Shown here piece by piece: positions 35,144 through 44,195 of a stretch of 64,000 nt of DNA (position 1 is its first letter; each line of letters begins with the position of its first letter). The stretch is taken from positions 310,001-374,000 of the forward strand of contig NZ_JBJQIK030000001.1 of NCBI RefSeq assembly GCF_045984285.3, written 5' to 3'. The notes below the pieces were generated by a model that worked only from the letters and a program-made list of their open reading frames with translations, had not been told where the DNA came from and did no database searches. Source of the DNA: Rugamonas sp045984285 (GTDB lineage: Bacteria; Pseudomonadota; Gammaproteobacteria; Burkholderiales; Burkholderiaceae_D). The position numbers and the translations under genes were made by a program.

Positions 35144-36391
35144 ATGAATAATATCTTAGACAAGAACGCCGACGTCAAGACTGTCATTGTCACCAGCCTG
35201 GTTTTCCTCCTGCCCTTTCTGGCCCTGATCAGCAAGATCGGCGTGGGCCTGTGCAGCTTCGGTTTTTTGCTGGCCGCCATCGCCTGCGGCAAGCATGGCT
35301 TGAGCCTGTTCCGGCGTCATCTTAGCGATATCCGCGGGGTTTTGATAGCCTGCGGCCTCTACTTCCTGTTTACAGCCGCCGTGGTGGCCGCCCATGACGA
35401 CGTCATGCTGCGCAACCTGGAAAAACCCGCCCGCATGCTGCTGTCGGTAACGGCGCTGATCTGTGTGCTGGCCTGCCGGCCGCGCCGCAAGGCCTTCTGG
35501 CTGGGCCTGGTTGCCGGCGTCGTGGCAGGTGCGGGCGTCGCCGTCTACCAGCGCTGGTTCGTCGGGGTCGACCGTCCGGGTGGCATGATGAATGCGATTA
35601 CCTTCGGCGATATCCTGCTGTGCATGGGCCTGATGTCGCTGGCGGGCGTGCTGGATTTTCGCGGCCGCGAACGCCTGATCCCCGCGCTCGGCACGGTGGC
35701 CGGCCTGGTGGGCACGGTGGCTACCGGTACCCGCGGCGGCTGGATCGCCATCGTATTTTCCGCGCTGCTTTTCCTCAAATACGGCCATTACCTGCGCGGC
35801 AAATTCGCCAGGAGCGCGGCAGGCCTGGTGGCCGTGCTGATGATCGGCGCCTACCTGCTGCCGCAGACCGGCGTGCAGCAGCGGCTGGAGCAGGGCGTGG
35901 ACGATGTGCGCACCTATTTCCAGGGCGCGGGCGCCTATACCAATGTCGGCGTGCGCCTCGAATTGTGGAAGGGCGCCCTGCAGCTGTCGGCGCGCCATCC
36001 CTGGACGCCGGTCAGCCAGGAGCAGGTGCGTAGCGAGCTGCAGCAGCTGGTGGCGGCGGGCGAACTGCAGCCTTTCGTGCTGGAAGCCGAGCACTTCCAC
36101 AATGACATGCTGCAGGTGCTGGTCTATGGCGGCATTCCGGGCGCGGTGCTGTGGTTCGGCACCTTGCTGCTGCCTTTCCTGTTTTTCCTGCGGGTGCTGA
36201 ACCGCCATGAATCGGCCGGCGTGGGCCTGATCGCGCCGGCGCTGGCAGGCATGCTGCTGGTATTGAGTTACTTCAGCTTCGGCCTGACCGAGGTGATTTT
36301 CTGGTCCGTGCGCAGCGCCATGTTCTATGCGCTGATGCTGTTCGTGCTGATGGGCTTCTGTCTGAATGCGAAGGAAAACGATGGCCGTTGA
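35144..36391 (+). CDS. O-antigen ligase-like membrane protein
   Basis: 415 residues with about ten to twelve predicted membrane helices and one large periplasmic loop (about 225-330) that carries RLELWKGALQLSARHPW and EHFHNDMLQVLVYGGI. The H-N-D-x-L-Q segment is a Wzy_C/WaaL signature. WaaL joins O-antigen from undecaprenyl-diphosphate to lipid A-core in the periplasm. A Wzy polymerase cannot be fully excluded, but the position before waaF favours ligase. The stop overlaps the waaF start by 11 nt. Confidence 0.83.
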   Translation: MNNILDKNADVKTVIVTSLVFLLPFLALISKIGVGLCSFGFLLAAIACGKHGLSLFRRHLSDIRGVLIACGLYFLFTAAVVAAHDDVMLRNLEKPARMLLSVTALICVLACRPRRKAFWLGLVAGVVAGAGVAVYQRWFVGVDRPGGMMNAITFGDILLCMGLMSLAGVLDFRGRERLIPALGTVAGLVGTVATGTRGGWIAIVFSALLFLKYGHYLRGKFARSAAGLVAVLMIGAYLLPQTGVQQRLEQGVDDVRTYFQGAGAYTNVGVRLELWKGALQLSARHPWTPVSQEQVRSELQQLVAAGELQPFVLEAEHFHNDMLQVLVYGGIPGAVLWFGTLLLPFLFFLRVLNRHESAGVGLIAPALAGMLLVLSYFSFGLTEVIFWSVRSAMFYALMLFVLMGFCLNAKENDGR

Positions 36392-37415
36392 GCGCATCCT
36401 GATCATTTCGCCGAACTGGATCGGCGATGCCGTGATGGCGCAGCCGCTGCTGCAGCTGCTGTGCTCCCGATATCCCGCGCTGCCGATCGACGTGCTGGCG
36501 CCGCCTTCGCTGGCGCCCATCTGGCGCCAGGTGCCGGAAGTGGCCGACGTCATCGAAACCCCGTTCCGCCACGGCGCCTTGCAGCTGAAGGAGCGCTGGC
36601 GCTTCGCGCGCATGTTGAAGCAGCGCGGCTATAGCCAGTCCTATGTGCTGCCGAACACGCTGAAGTATGCGCTGATTCCCTGGCTGGCGGGCATTCCACG
36701 GCGCGTCGGCTACAAGGGCGAGTCGCGCTACGGCCTGGTGAACGTGATGCACCATGACGATGTGCCGCCGCGCCCCATGGTGCCTTTCTATGCGGCGCTG
36801 GCGGACGAGCCCTCGTCCCCGCTGCGCAACGATGTGCCGCGCCCCCGCTTGCAGGTAAGCGCGGAGCAGATCGCTGCCGCGGCGGCGAAGGCAGGCATCC
36901 CTTATGCGGCGCCGCTGCTGGTGTTCGCGCCCGGCGCGGAATTCGGCGCGGCCAAGCGCTGGCCGCCTGAATACTTCGCGGCGCTGGCCCGCCATGCGCT
37001 GGAGCTCCTGCCCGATGCGCGCATTGCCTTGCTTGGCTCGCCCAAGGACCGCGCCGTGTGCGACAGCGTGCTGGCTGCGGCCGGCAGCGCTGCCGGCGCC
37101 ATCCTGAACCTGGCCGGCCAGACCCGCCTGGACGAAGCCGTGGCGCTGATCGCGCACGCGAAAGCGGTGGTCAGCAACGACTCCGGCCTGCTGCACGTGG
37201 CCTCGGCGCTGGACCGGCCGGTGATTGCGCTGTACGGCCCCACCGATCCCGATCACGCGCCGCCGTTCTCCACGGTCGCCGCATCACTCTCGCTGCGCCT
37301 GGACTGCTCGCCATGCCGCCAGCGCGAGTGCCCCCTGGGCCATCACAACTGCATGAGGCAAATGTACGACGGTATTGTGTGGAATGCGCTGAAGCCCATG
37401 CTGCCGCCAGTTTGA
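36381..37415 (+). CDS. waaF: Lipopolysaccharide heptosyltransferase II
   Basis: 344 residues, GT9 family. The ATG at 36381 gives RILIISPNWIGDAVMAQPLL at the N-terminus. Later motifs are VFAPGAEFGAAKRWPPEYF, VVSNDSGLLHVASAL and a C-terminal Cys-rich end (DCSPCRQRECPLGHHNCM), all typical of WaaF. It adds the second L-glycero-D-manno-heptose to the inner LPS core in the cytoplasm. It overlaps the ligase-like gene by 11 nt, so it is translationally coupled. The next gene, a diguanylate cyclase, starts 71 bp downstream. Confidence 0.92.
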   Translation: MAVERILIISPNWIGDAVMAQPLLQLLCSRYPALPIDVLAPPSLAPIWRQVPEVADVIETPFRHGALQLKERWRFARMLKQRGYSQSYVLPNTLKYALIPWLAGIPRRVGYKGESRYGLVNVMHHDDVPPRPMVPFYAALADEPSSPLRNDVPRPRLQVSAEQIAAAAAKAGIPYAAPLLVFAPGAEFGAAKRWPPEYFAALARHALELLPDARIALLGSPKDRAVCDSVLAAAGSAAGAILNLAGQTRLDEAVALIAHAKAVVSNDSGLLHVASALDRPVIALYGPTDPDHAPPFSTVAASLSLRLDCSPCRQRECPLGHHNCMRQMYDGIVWNALKPMLPPV

Positions 37416-37486
37416 ACAGGACAAAACACGGCTTTTCCGGTATAAACAATACTCACAATAACTATCCGCGAGCCACTGCGACACCT

Positions 37487-39013
37487 ATGCTGAAGCGGCT
37501 AACGATCACCGTCTGGGCGACTCTTTTTGTGACGCTGGTGTGCGGGTCGCTGGTGGCGACCGATATCCAGCGCAGCTGGAGCCTGCGGGAAGATACGCTG
37601 GACAGCACCCGCCGTTCCACCGAAAGCGTGGCGCGCGCCATGGCGCAGCATGGCAACGATACCTTCAAGGCGGTGGACGCCATCCTGCACGGCGTGAAGG
37701 AACGCATCGAAACCGACGGCACCGACCAGCGCGCCATCGCGCGCCTGGAGCGCGTGATGGCGGGCAGCGTACGCAAGCTGCCGCAGTTGAACGGCCTGTT
37801 CGCCTTCGATGCGGAAGGGCGCTGGCTGGTGAATTCCATCACCGGCAGGAATCTCGATATGCCCGTCACCGACCGCGCCTACTTCACCTGGCACCGCGAC
37901 CACCCGGAAGACAGGAATGTGCGCATCGGCGCACCCATCGTCAGCCGCAGCAACGGCCGCTGGGTGATTCCCCTGTCGCGCCGCCTGGAAAAGCCCGATG
38001 GCAGTTTCGCCGGCGTGGTATTGGCCAGCATCGACATGAGCTATTTCCGCCGCTTCTATGAGCGGCTGGACGTTGGCCGCAGCGGCGGCATGGTGCTGGC
38101 CCTGAGCGATGGCACCGTGGTGCTGCGCATGCCCTACAAGGAAGAACGGATCGGCAGCAACATCGCCGCCATCCCGCTGTTCCAGCGCTACAAGGCGCAT
38201 CCCCAGGGCGGCACCGGGGAGTTCGTGTCGGTGCGGGACGGCGAAGTGCGCATCGCCAGCTACCAGTCGCTGGATGATTTCCCCCTGCTGGTGGTGGCAG
38301 CGATGTCGAAACGCGAGATGCTCGCGCGCTGGCGCGAAGACACCATCCTGCATACATCGGGCGTGCTGGCGCTGGCGGCCCTGCTGGCCTGGTTCGGCCA
38401 TCGGCTGATCCGCCAGATCAAGCTGCGCCTGCGCGCCGAGGAAGAACTGCGGCAGGCGCGCGACGCGCTGGCCAGCCTGAACGGCACCCTCGAGAAGCTG
38501 GCGCTGCAGGACGGGCTGACCGGCCTGGCCAACCGGCGCCAGTTCGATGCCACGCTGGCCAAGGAGTTCAGCCGCGCCACCCGGCAGGGCAGCTCGCTGG
38601 CCTTCGCGATGATCGATGTGGATTACTTCAAGCGTTACAACGACCGCTACGGCCATAGCGCCGGCGACGATTGCCTGCGCTCCGTCGCCAACGCCATCCG
38701 CGGCCAGACGCCGACCCGCACCGGCGACCTTGCGGCGCGCTACGGCGGCGAGGAAATCGGCATCCTGCTGCCGAATACCGATGAAGACGGGGCCTGGGCG
38801 GTGGCCGAGCGCATGCGCATCGCGGTGCTGGCGCTGCGGCTGGAGCATGGCGATTCGCCGCTGGGCATGATCTCGATCAGCGCCGGCGTCGCCGCCGTGG
38901 TGCCGGAGCGCGACGACGATCCGGCAATCCTGATCGAAGCCGCCGACCGCGCCCTCTACGCCGCCAAGAACGCCGGCCGCAACCGCGTCGGCCGCGCTTC
39001 TAACGCCGAATAA
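37487..39013 (+). CDS. Membrane diguanylate cyclase with periplasmic sensor
   Basis: 508 residues. Two membrane helices (about 5-25 and 285-300) flank a periplasmic sensor of dCACHE/PAS-like type (NGLFAFDAEGRWLVNSITGR; VTDRAYFTWHRDHPE). The cytoplasmic GGDEF domain has LTGLANRRQFDATL and the active-site loop GGEEI (420-424) instead of GGEEF/GGDEF, with an intact inhibitory RxxD site (Arg411-Asp414). It should make c-di-GMP; Ile at the last position of the loop is less common and might lower activity. The start ATG at 37487 opens a membrane anchor. The gene is separate from the LPS genes by 71 bp without a clear terminator. Confidence 0.9.
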   Translation: MLKRLTITVWATLFVTLVCGSLVATDIQRSWSLREDTLDSTRRSTESVARAMAQHGNDTFKAVDAILHGVKERIETDGTDQRAIARLERVMAGSVRKLPQLNGLFAFDAEGRWLVNSITGRNLDMPVTDRAYFTWHRDHPEDRNVRIGAPIVSRSNGRWVIPLSRRLEKPDGSFAGVVLASIDMSYFRRFYERLDVGRSGGMVLALSDGTVVLRMPYKEERIGSNIAAIPLFQRYKAHPQGGTGEFVSVRDGEVRIASYQSLDDFPLLVVAAMSKREMLARWREDTILHTSGVLALAALLAWFGHRLIRQIKLRLRAEEELRQARDALASLNGTLEKLALQDGLTGLANRRQFDATLAKEFSRATRQGSSLAFAMIDVDYFKRYNDRYGHSAGDDCLRSVANAIRGQTPTRTGDLAARYGGEEIGILLPNTDEDGAWAVAERMRIAVLALRLEHGDSPLGMISISAGVAAVVPERDDDPAILIEAADRALYAAKNAGRNRVGRASNAE

Positions 39014-39019
39014 GGTTAT

Positions 39020-39226
39020 TCAAGCCGCACGTGCAGCGTGCGTTGCGACGATGGCGGCAAGAGCGTTAGCGTCAGCTACCCAGTGTGCATATTCGTCCTG
39101 GGTTAAGCCGAGATACTCAGCCAGGTTTTAATCGATGCCAGCTTCGCCGCGATGCCAGCGGGCGACCCAATCGCCAATCTGCTCGGGCTTTGCTGTGCCG
39201 GCAACGCATGATGAAATGAAGTTCAT
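39020..39226 (-). pseudogene. Small antitoxin/immunity-like gene with in-frame stop
   Basis: 69 codons from ATG 39226. Reading yields MNFISSCVAGTAKPEQIGDW then VARWHRGEAGID, a TAA stop at 39130-39128, then in the same frame NLAEYLGLTQDEYAHWVADA and a tail ending HAARAA. The two halves together look like a family of small proteins with a conserved W-H...L-x-x-Y-L-G-[ML]-T-x-x-E-Y-x-x-W pattern that I associate with toxin/antitoxin or immunity genes; this association is from memory. The nonsense codon breaks it, unless it is a sequencing error. It lies two bases downstream of the toxin-like remnant. Confidence 0.55.
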
Positions 39227-39227
39227 A

Positions 39228-39372
39228 TCAGTCTCCCAAAGTGCGGCCGCGCACCGCATGCTTGATGAACTGCCCTGAGACGGCATCCAATGCGCCAAGG
39301 TGATGGCCATGCCGGTCGAACACCTCGCTTCCATTTCTGCAATTGCTTCAGATAGCCCGGCGAGCGGATGCG
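39228..39372 (-). pseudogene. Remnant of a toxin-like C-terminus
   Basis: Reading from about 39335 to the stop at 39230-39228 gives NGSEVFDRHGHHLGALDA then VSGQFIKHAVRGRTLGD, which resembles the last part of colicin E3-type cytotoxic ribonuclease domains (x-V-x-D-x-x-G-x-H-L-G-x-x-D-x-x-[TS]-G-x-x-I-K pattern). Just upstream, GYLKQLQKW continues in a different frame, so a frameshift is likely. The stop is two bases before the ATG of the small broken gene that follows. I see nothing recognisable in the remaining 39373-39537 stretch. Confidence 0.45.
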
Positions 39373-39537
39373 CATCCGTTCAAGCGTATCGGTTGCCCGG
39401 CGGGGAGTTTTTGTCTCGGACCAAGCACGGCCCTGGCTGTGGCCAGGATTATCCTAATAAATCGTTAAAGCCAGACCGGCAATATCCGGCCTGAAGGTGC
39501 TCATGTCGATGCGCCTGCAGAATGAAAGGATTTGCCG

Positions 39538-40248
39538 ATGTTTCGAGATACGATGCAGTGCCTGCTGCTGGCAGCAGTGGTGCTGGGCGGCACCGGATGC
39601 GCGACGGCGCCGAAGCCTGCGCCGGAAAGCGCCGAAGTTGCCCGCCAGGCGAACGATCCGTGGGAGGGCTATAACCGCGGCATGTATGCCTTCAATACCA
39701 AGGTGGACAAGTACATTGCCCGCCCCATCGGCGTGGCCTACGACACCGTCGTGCCGGAGGTGGTGCAGCACCGCGTCACTTCCTTCTTCTCCAACCTGCA
39801 GGAACCGCGCACGATGGCGAACCAGCTGTTCCAGGGACGGCCCGTTGGCGCGGCCAGGACGCTGGGCCGCTTCGTGGTCAACACCACGGCCGGGGTGGGC
39901 GGCATGTTCGATCCGGCCAGCAAGCTCTCGCTGGTGAAGACGGAGGAAGACCTGGGCCAGACGCTGGCGGTGTGGGGATGGGAAGATTCGCGCTTCTTCG
40001 TCGCGCCCCTGCAGGGGCCGCGGACCGTGCGCGATTTCCTCGGCGGCTTTGGCGACAAGCCGCTGAATCCCACCGGCTATATCGACGACAGTGGCGCCAG
40101 CATGGCTGTCACGCTGCTGAACCTGGGCAGCATGCGTTCGGCGGCGCTGCCCATGGATAAGCTGCGCGCCGAGGCGCCGGACGAGTACGCGATGGTGCGC
40201 GACCGCTGGCTGGCCAGCCGCAAACACCAGATCGCGCAGCGGCAGTAG
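39538..40248 (+). CDS. mlaA: MlaA family outer-membrane lipoprotein
   Basis: 236 residues. The ATG at 39538 is preferred over an in-frame TTG at 39532 because AAAGGA (39525-39530) is well spaced from it. Signal peptide with lipobox ending in Cys21 (LGGTGC). The mature part has NDPWEGYNRGMYAFNTKVD, the MlaA hallmark, and ends with the usual VRDRWLASRK. MlaA sits in the outer membrane with porins and removes mislocalised phospholipids from the outer leaflet, passing them to the MlaC/MlaFEDB pathway. The other mla genes are not in the window. It is convergent with rng, two bases apart. Confidence 0.93.
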   Translation: MFRDTMQCLLLAAVVLGGTGCATAPKPAPESAEVARQANDPWEGYNRGMYAFNTKVDKYIARPIGVAYDTVVPEVVQHRVTSFFSNLQEPRTMANQLFQGRPVGAARTLGRFVVNTTAGVGGMFDPASKLSLVKTEEDLGQTLAVWGWEDSRFFVAPLQGPRTVRDFLGGFGDKPLNPTGYIDDSGASMAVTLLNLGSMRSAALPMDKLRAEAPDEYAMVRDRWLASRKHQIAQRQ

Positions 40249-40250
40249 GG

Positions 40251-41714
40251 CTACATCAGGATAACGTCGTACTGTTCCTGGTGGTAGGCGGTTTCCACCT
40301 GCAGCGAGATCTTCTTGCCGATGAAATCGCCCAGCATCGCGAGGTGCTGGGATTCCTCTTCGAGGAACATGTCTACCACTTCCTGCGAGGCGAGGATGCG
40401 GAACTCGCGCGGGTTGAACTGCTTGGCTTCGCGCAGCAGCTCGCGCAGGATTTCGTAGCAGATGGTGCGCGAGGTTTTTACCTGGCCCTTGCCGCTGCAG
40501 GCAGGGCAGGGTTCGCACAGGATGTGCGCCAGCGATTCGCGCGTGCGCTTGCGCGTCATCTCCACCAGTCCCAGCGCGGAGAAGCCGCTCACCGATACCT
40601 TGGTGCGGTCGCGCGCCAGCGCCTTGCGCAGCTCGGCCAGCACGGCGTTGCGGTGCTCGGCGTTCTCCATGTCGATGAAGTCGAGGATGATGATGCCGCC
40701 CAGGTTGCGCAGGCGCAGCTGGCGCGCAATGGCATGCGCCGCTTCCAGGTTGGTCTTGAAGATGGTGTCCGCGAAATTGCGCCCGCCCACGTAGCCGCCG
40801 GTGTTGACGTCGATGGTGGTCATGGCCTCGGTCTGGTCCACGATCAGGTAGCCGCCGGACTTGAGGTCCACGCGCCGTCCCAGCGCGCGCTGGATCTCTT
40901 CTTCCACGCCGTACAGGTCGAACAGCGGGCGCTCGCCCGTGTAGTGCTGCATGCGATTCAGCACGCTCGGCGTGTACTCCTGCGCGAATGCCGTCAGCGC
41001 CACGAAGTTCTCGCGCGAGTCGACCTGGATGCTGGCCGTTTCATCGCACACGAAGTCGCGCAGCACGCGCTGCGCCAGGCTCAGGTCCTGGTGCAGCAGG
41101 CTGGCCGGCGGCCGGGTACGCGCGCCGTGGCAAATGGCGCTCCAGGTTTTGCGCAGGTACTCGATGTCGGCCTGCAGGTCGCTATCGCTGGCATCTTCGG
41201 CCTGCGTGCGCACGATGTAGCCGCCCTTTTCCTCCGGCGGCAGCAGGCTTTGCATGCGGGCGCGCAGCGCTTCGCGTTCGGCTTCCTTCTCGATCTTCTG
41301 CGATATGCCGATATGCGCGTCCTGCGGGAGGTAGACCAGCATGCGGCCTGCAATCGAAATCTGCGTGGACAGGCGCGCGCCCTTGGTGCCGATCGGATCC
41401 TTGATCACCTGCACCGTCAGCACCTGGCCGTCGAACAGCAGCTTTTCGATCGGCGTTGGATTGGCGGCCTGGCCGTCGTGCGGGCGCGCTTCCCAGATAT
41501 CGGCCACGTGCAGGAAGGCCGCGCGTTCAAGGCCGATGTCGATGAAGGCCGACTGCATGCCGGGCAGCACGCGCACCACCTTGCCGGAATAGACATTACC
41601 CGCCAGGCCGCGCGTCAGCGTGCGTTCGATGTGCAGTTCCTGCACGGCGCCCTGCAGGATCAGGGCGACCCGTGTTTCCTGCGGCGTGATGTTGATGAGG
41701 ATATCTTCGTTCAT
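40251..41714 (-). CDS. rng: Ribonuclease G
   Basis: 487 residues, normal for RNase G. N-terminal DILINITPQETRVALI with embedded S1 domain (VYSGKVVRVLPGMQSAFIDI), catalytic part with TIDVNTGGYVG and ILDFIDMEN (the Mg-binding aspartates), then the zinc-link CPACSGKG. It trims the 5' end of 16S rRNA and degrades some mRNAs. It overlaps maf upstream by 4 nt. It ends the minus-strand housekeeping block that starts with yebC. Confidence 0.95.
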   Translation of the reverse strand: MNEDILINITPQETRVALILQGAVQELHIERTLTRGLAGNVYSGKVVRVLPGMQSAFIDIGLERAAFLHVADIWEARPHDGQAANPTPIEKLLFDGQVLTVQVIKDPIGTKGARLSTQISIAGRMLVYLPQDAHIGISQKIEKEAEREALRARMQSLLPPEEKGGYIVRTQAEDASDSDLQADIEYLRKTWSAICHGARTRPPASLLHQDLSLAQRVLRDFVCDETASIQVDSRENFVALTAFAQEYTPSVLNRMQHYTGERPLFDLYGVEEEIQRALGRRVDLKSGGYLIVDQTEAMTTIDVNTGGYVGGRNFADTIFKTNLEAAHAIARQLRLRNLGGIIILDFIDMENAEHRNAVLAELRKALARDRTKVSVSGFSALGLVEMTRKRTRESLAHILCEPCPACSGKGQVKTSRTICYEILRELLREAKQFNPREFRILASQEVVDMFLEEESQHLAMLGDFIGKKISLQVETAYHQEQYDVILM

Positions 41715-42331
41715 GGCAGCGGCAGGCCGGCCTGGCGCAGCAGCTGCGCGGTCTCGAACAAGGGCAGGCCCATGATGCCGGAGTGGCTGCCTTCGATGTG
41801 TTCAATGAATACGGAGGCCAGGCCCTGGATGCCGTAGCCGCCCGCCTTGTCGTAAGGCTCCTGCGTGGCGCAATAGGCCTTGATGGAAGCCGGGGAGAGC
41901 GCGGCGAAGCGCACCTGGGACACCTGGGTAATGCAGTCCGAGAAATCGCGGTGGCGCACGGCGATGGCCGTCAGCACCTGGTGCTCGCGGCCGGACAGCT
42001 TCTCCAGCATGGCAATTGCTTCCGCCGGCGTGGCGGGCTTGCCGAGGATTTCGCCATCGATGGCCACCGTGGTGTCGGCCGACAGCACGGGGCGCTGCGT
42101 GAGGCGGCGCCGCTGCACCAGGTCGAATGCAAAATCGGCTTTTTCGTTGGCCACGCGCGCCACATAGACCTCCGGGGTCTCGCCGGGCAGCACTTCTTCG
42201 GTCACGTCCGGCCCGCGCGGGCCTTCGCTGCGCAGGAGCAGCAGTTCGAATTCGACGCCGATCTGCCGCAGCAGTTCGCGCCGCCGCGGGCTCTTGGATG
42301 CAAGGTAGATTTTCTTGTCGACCGGTTTCAT
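41711..42331 (-). CDS. maf: Maf family nucleoside triphosphate pyrophosphatase
   Basis: 206 residues with IYLASKSPRRRELLRQIG at the N-terminus, VLSADTTVAIDGEILGKP in the middle (catalytic Asp region) and GGYGIQGLASVFIEHIEGSH near the end. Maf proteins hydrolyse non-canonical or canonical dTTP/UTP-type nucleotides to monophosphates and can affect septum formation. The set of residues looks like the dTTP/UTPase subgroup (YhdE). It overlaps rng by 4 nt and lies 22 bp after rlmH. Confidence 0.93.
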   Translation of the reverse strand: MKPVDKKIYLASKSPRRRELLRQIGVEFELLLLRSEGPRGPDVTEEVLPGETPEVYVARVANEKADFAFDLVQRRRLTQRPVLSADTTVAIDGEILGKPATPAEAIAMLEKLSGREHQVLTAIAVRHRDFSDCITQVSQVRFAALSPASIKAYCATQEPYDKAGGYGIQGLASVFIEHIEGSHSGIMGLPLFETAQLLRQAGLPLP

Positions 42332-42353
42332 CGGCGTGCTTTGTTTTAAATTG

Positions 42354-42824
42354 TTACACGCGATGATACGGGTGATTCTGCGTAATTGTCCACGCCCGGT
42401 ACAACTGTTCGGCCAAAAGCACCCTCACCATGCCATGCGGCAGGGTCATACTGGAAATGCGAATCATTCCCTCGGCGCGCGCTTTCAGCTCAGGATCGAG
42501 GCCGTCGGCCCCGCCGATCAGGAAGGCGGTATCGCGCCCGTCCTGCTGCCAGGCCTGCAATTGCTGGGAAAGTCCGACGCTGGTAAGGTCCTTGCCGCGC
42601 TCGTCGAGGGCGATGATGCGTACCGATTTGGGCAGGGCGGCTTCGATGCGCTCCTTTTCGAGCGCCATGGCGGTGGCGGCGGTCTTGCTGCCGGAACGCT
42701 CAACGGGCTTGATTTCCTTCAGCACGATGCGCAGTTCCGGCGGCATGCGTTTCACATATTCTGCGAAGCCGCTTTCAATCCAGGCGGGCATCTTGTGCCC
42801 GACCGCAGCGATGATCAGCTGCAT
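42354..42824 (-). CDS. rlmH: 23S rRNA (pseudouridine1915-N3)-methyltransferase
   Basis: 156 residues, a SPOUT methyltransferase of normal length. FLIGGADGLDPEL forms the knotted SAM site and the C-terminus LPHGMVRVLLAEQLYRAW then HPYHRV is nearly invariant in RlmH. It methylates pseudouridine 1915 in helix 69 of 23S rRNA in the assembled 70S ribosome. It lies six bases downstream of rsfS, the usual neighbour. Confidence 0.97.
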   Translation of the reverse strand: MQLIIAAVGHKMPAWIESGFAEYVKRMPPELRIVLKEIKPVERSGSKTAATAMALEKERIEAALPKSVRIIALDERGKDLTSVGLSQQLQAWQQDGRDTAFLIGGADGLDPELKARAEGMIRISSMTLPHGMVRVLLAEQLYRAWTITQNHPYHRV

Positions 42825-42830
42825 GCTGCC

Positions 42831-43547
42831 TTACTCGGCAGCGGGTTTTTTGATGCGCTTGATGACGGTTTTAACCGGCGCTTCCGCAGCCTTGGCGGCC
42901 GATTTGGCTTTTTCCGCCTTGGCGGCCTTGGCCGAAGCCACGGCGCTCTTGGACGAGGCAACCTTCACCTTCTTGCCTTCCGGCGCCACTACGGCCGGCG
43001 CTTTCTTCACGGCGGCCTTCTTGGCGGCGGCGCCAGCAGCGGCGGCGGCCTTGGCGGTGCCGGGCTTGCGGGCGGCCGGGGCCTTCTTCTCGACCACGGC
43101 TTCGGCGGACTTGGCAACCTTGTTGGCAGCCAGGTGGCCCGATTTCTTCTTCGGCGCCGCCTCGGCTTCGGCGGCAGCCTTGCCTTCGGCGGTGGACTTG
43201 CGCTTGGCCGCGCCCAGCTTCACCGGCTTTTCACCCCAGATCTCTTCCAGGCGGTAGTAAGCGCGGATCGGCGCCTGCATGATGTGGACGATCATGTCGC
43301 CCAGATCCACCAGCACCCATTCACCGGTGTCTTCGCCCTCGATGCCCACCACTTCGCCGCCGGCTTCCTTTACCTTGTCGCGTACCGACGAGGCAAGGGC
43401 GCGGGTCTGGCGGTTGGAGGTACCGGACACGATGGCGATACGGTCGAACAGGCTGGTCAGCCCGGTCGTATCGAACAGGACGATGTCCTGGCCTTTCACG
43501 TCTTCCAGAGCATCGACGACGAGGGCTTGCAGTTTTTTGATATCCAT
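42831..43547 (-). CDS. rsfS: Ribosome silencing factor with long Lys/Ala-rich tail
   Basis: 238 residues, about twice the usual 105-130. Residues 1-108 are a normal RsfS domain (IVLFDTTGLTSLFDRIAIVS; DTGEWVLVDLGDMIVHIM; YYRLEEIWG). RsfS binds uL14 on the large subunit and stops subunit joining when nutrients are scarce. Residues 109-238 are low-complexity Lys/Ala/Pro-rich and resemble eukaryotic-histone-like tails (KKAAVKKAPAVVA), probably disordered and able to bind RNA. The stop abuts rlmH by six bases and the start directly follows nadD. The tail function is unknown. Confidence 0.93.
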   Translation of the reverse strand: MDIKKLQALVVDALEDVKGQDIVLFDTTGLTSLFDRIAIVSGTSNRQTRALASSVRDKVKEAGGEVVGIEGEDTGEWVLVDLGDMIVHIMQAPIRAYYRLEEIWGEKPVKLGAAKRKSTAEGKAAAEAEAAPKKKSGHLAANKVAKSAEAVVEKKAPAARKPGTAKAAAAAGAAAKKAAVKKAPAVVAPEGKKVKVASSKSAVASAKAAKAEKAKSAAKAAEAPVKTVIKRIKKPAAE

Positions 43548-44195
43548 TTAGTTCTTATAAAGATTATGTTGTTCAATATAGTCTAGCACTACCTGCGGGA
43601 CAAGCGAGTTTGGCTCGCCGCCCCGCGCCAGTGCTTCCCGGATGGCTGTGGATGAGATATCCACGGCCAGTTCCGGGGCGAGGCAGGCCAGGCCTGCCGC
43701 GGTATTGCTTACCTTATCTGGCTCTGCCAGCCGCCGCAGGAACTCGGCGGCCACCGCGGGCGGCACGCCGGGGCCGTCCAGCGCAAAGCCCGGGCGCGCG
43801 GCCACGCAGAAGTTGGCCAGCCCGAACAGCGCCTGCCATTCATGCCAGGTGTCAAAGCGTTCCAGCTGGTCGGCGCCCATCAGGAAGCACAGCGAGGCAT
43901 CCGGTCCCAGTTCCGCGCGCAGGGCCCGCAGCGTTTCCACCGTGTAGGTGGGCTTGCCGCGCTCGATTTCCTGGAGGTCGATGGCCACCGGGAAGGGCTG
44001 GCCGGCAAAGGCCAGCCGCGCCATTTCCGCGCGCTGCTCCGGCGCCGCCACCAGCGCCGACTTCTGCCAGGGCAGGGTCGGGATCACGCGCAGCTGATCC
44101 GCTTTCAGCAAACGGACAAAATGGGCGCCAAGCGCGACATGACCGTTATGGACCGGATCGAAACTGCCTCCCAGCAGTGCGATGCAGGCTGTCAC
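43548..44195 (-). CDS. nadD: Nicotinate-nucleotide adenylyltransferase
   Basis: 215 residues. The start is GTG at 44195, overlapping the hemF stop as GTGA; this places ACIALLGGSFDPVHNGHVAL, with the H-x-G-H nucleotidyl-transferase motif, at the N-terminus as usual. ISSTAIREAL near the C-terminus is the second signature. A longer frame upstream would lie inside hemF. NadD joins nicotinate mononucleotide with ATP to form deamido-NAD. It directly abuts rsfS, its common partner. Confidence 0.94.
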   Translation of the reverse strand: MTACIALLGGSFDPVHNGHVALGAHFVRLLKADQLRVIPTLPWQKSALVAAPEQRAEMARLAFAGQPFPVAIDLQEIERGKPTYTVETLRALRAELGPDASLCFLMGADQLERFDTWHEWQALFGLANFCVAARPGFALDGPGVPPAVAAEFLRRLAEPDKVSNTAAGLACLAPELAVDISSTAIREALARGGEPNSLVPQVVLDYIEQHNLYKN

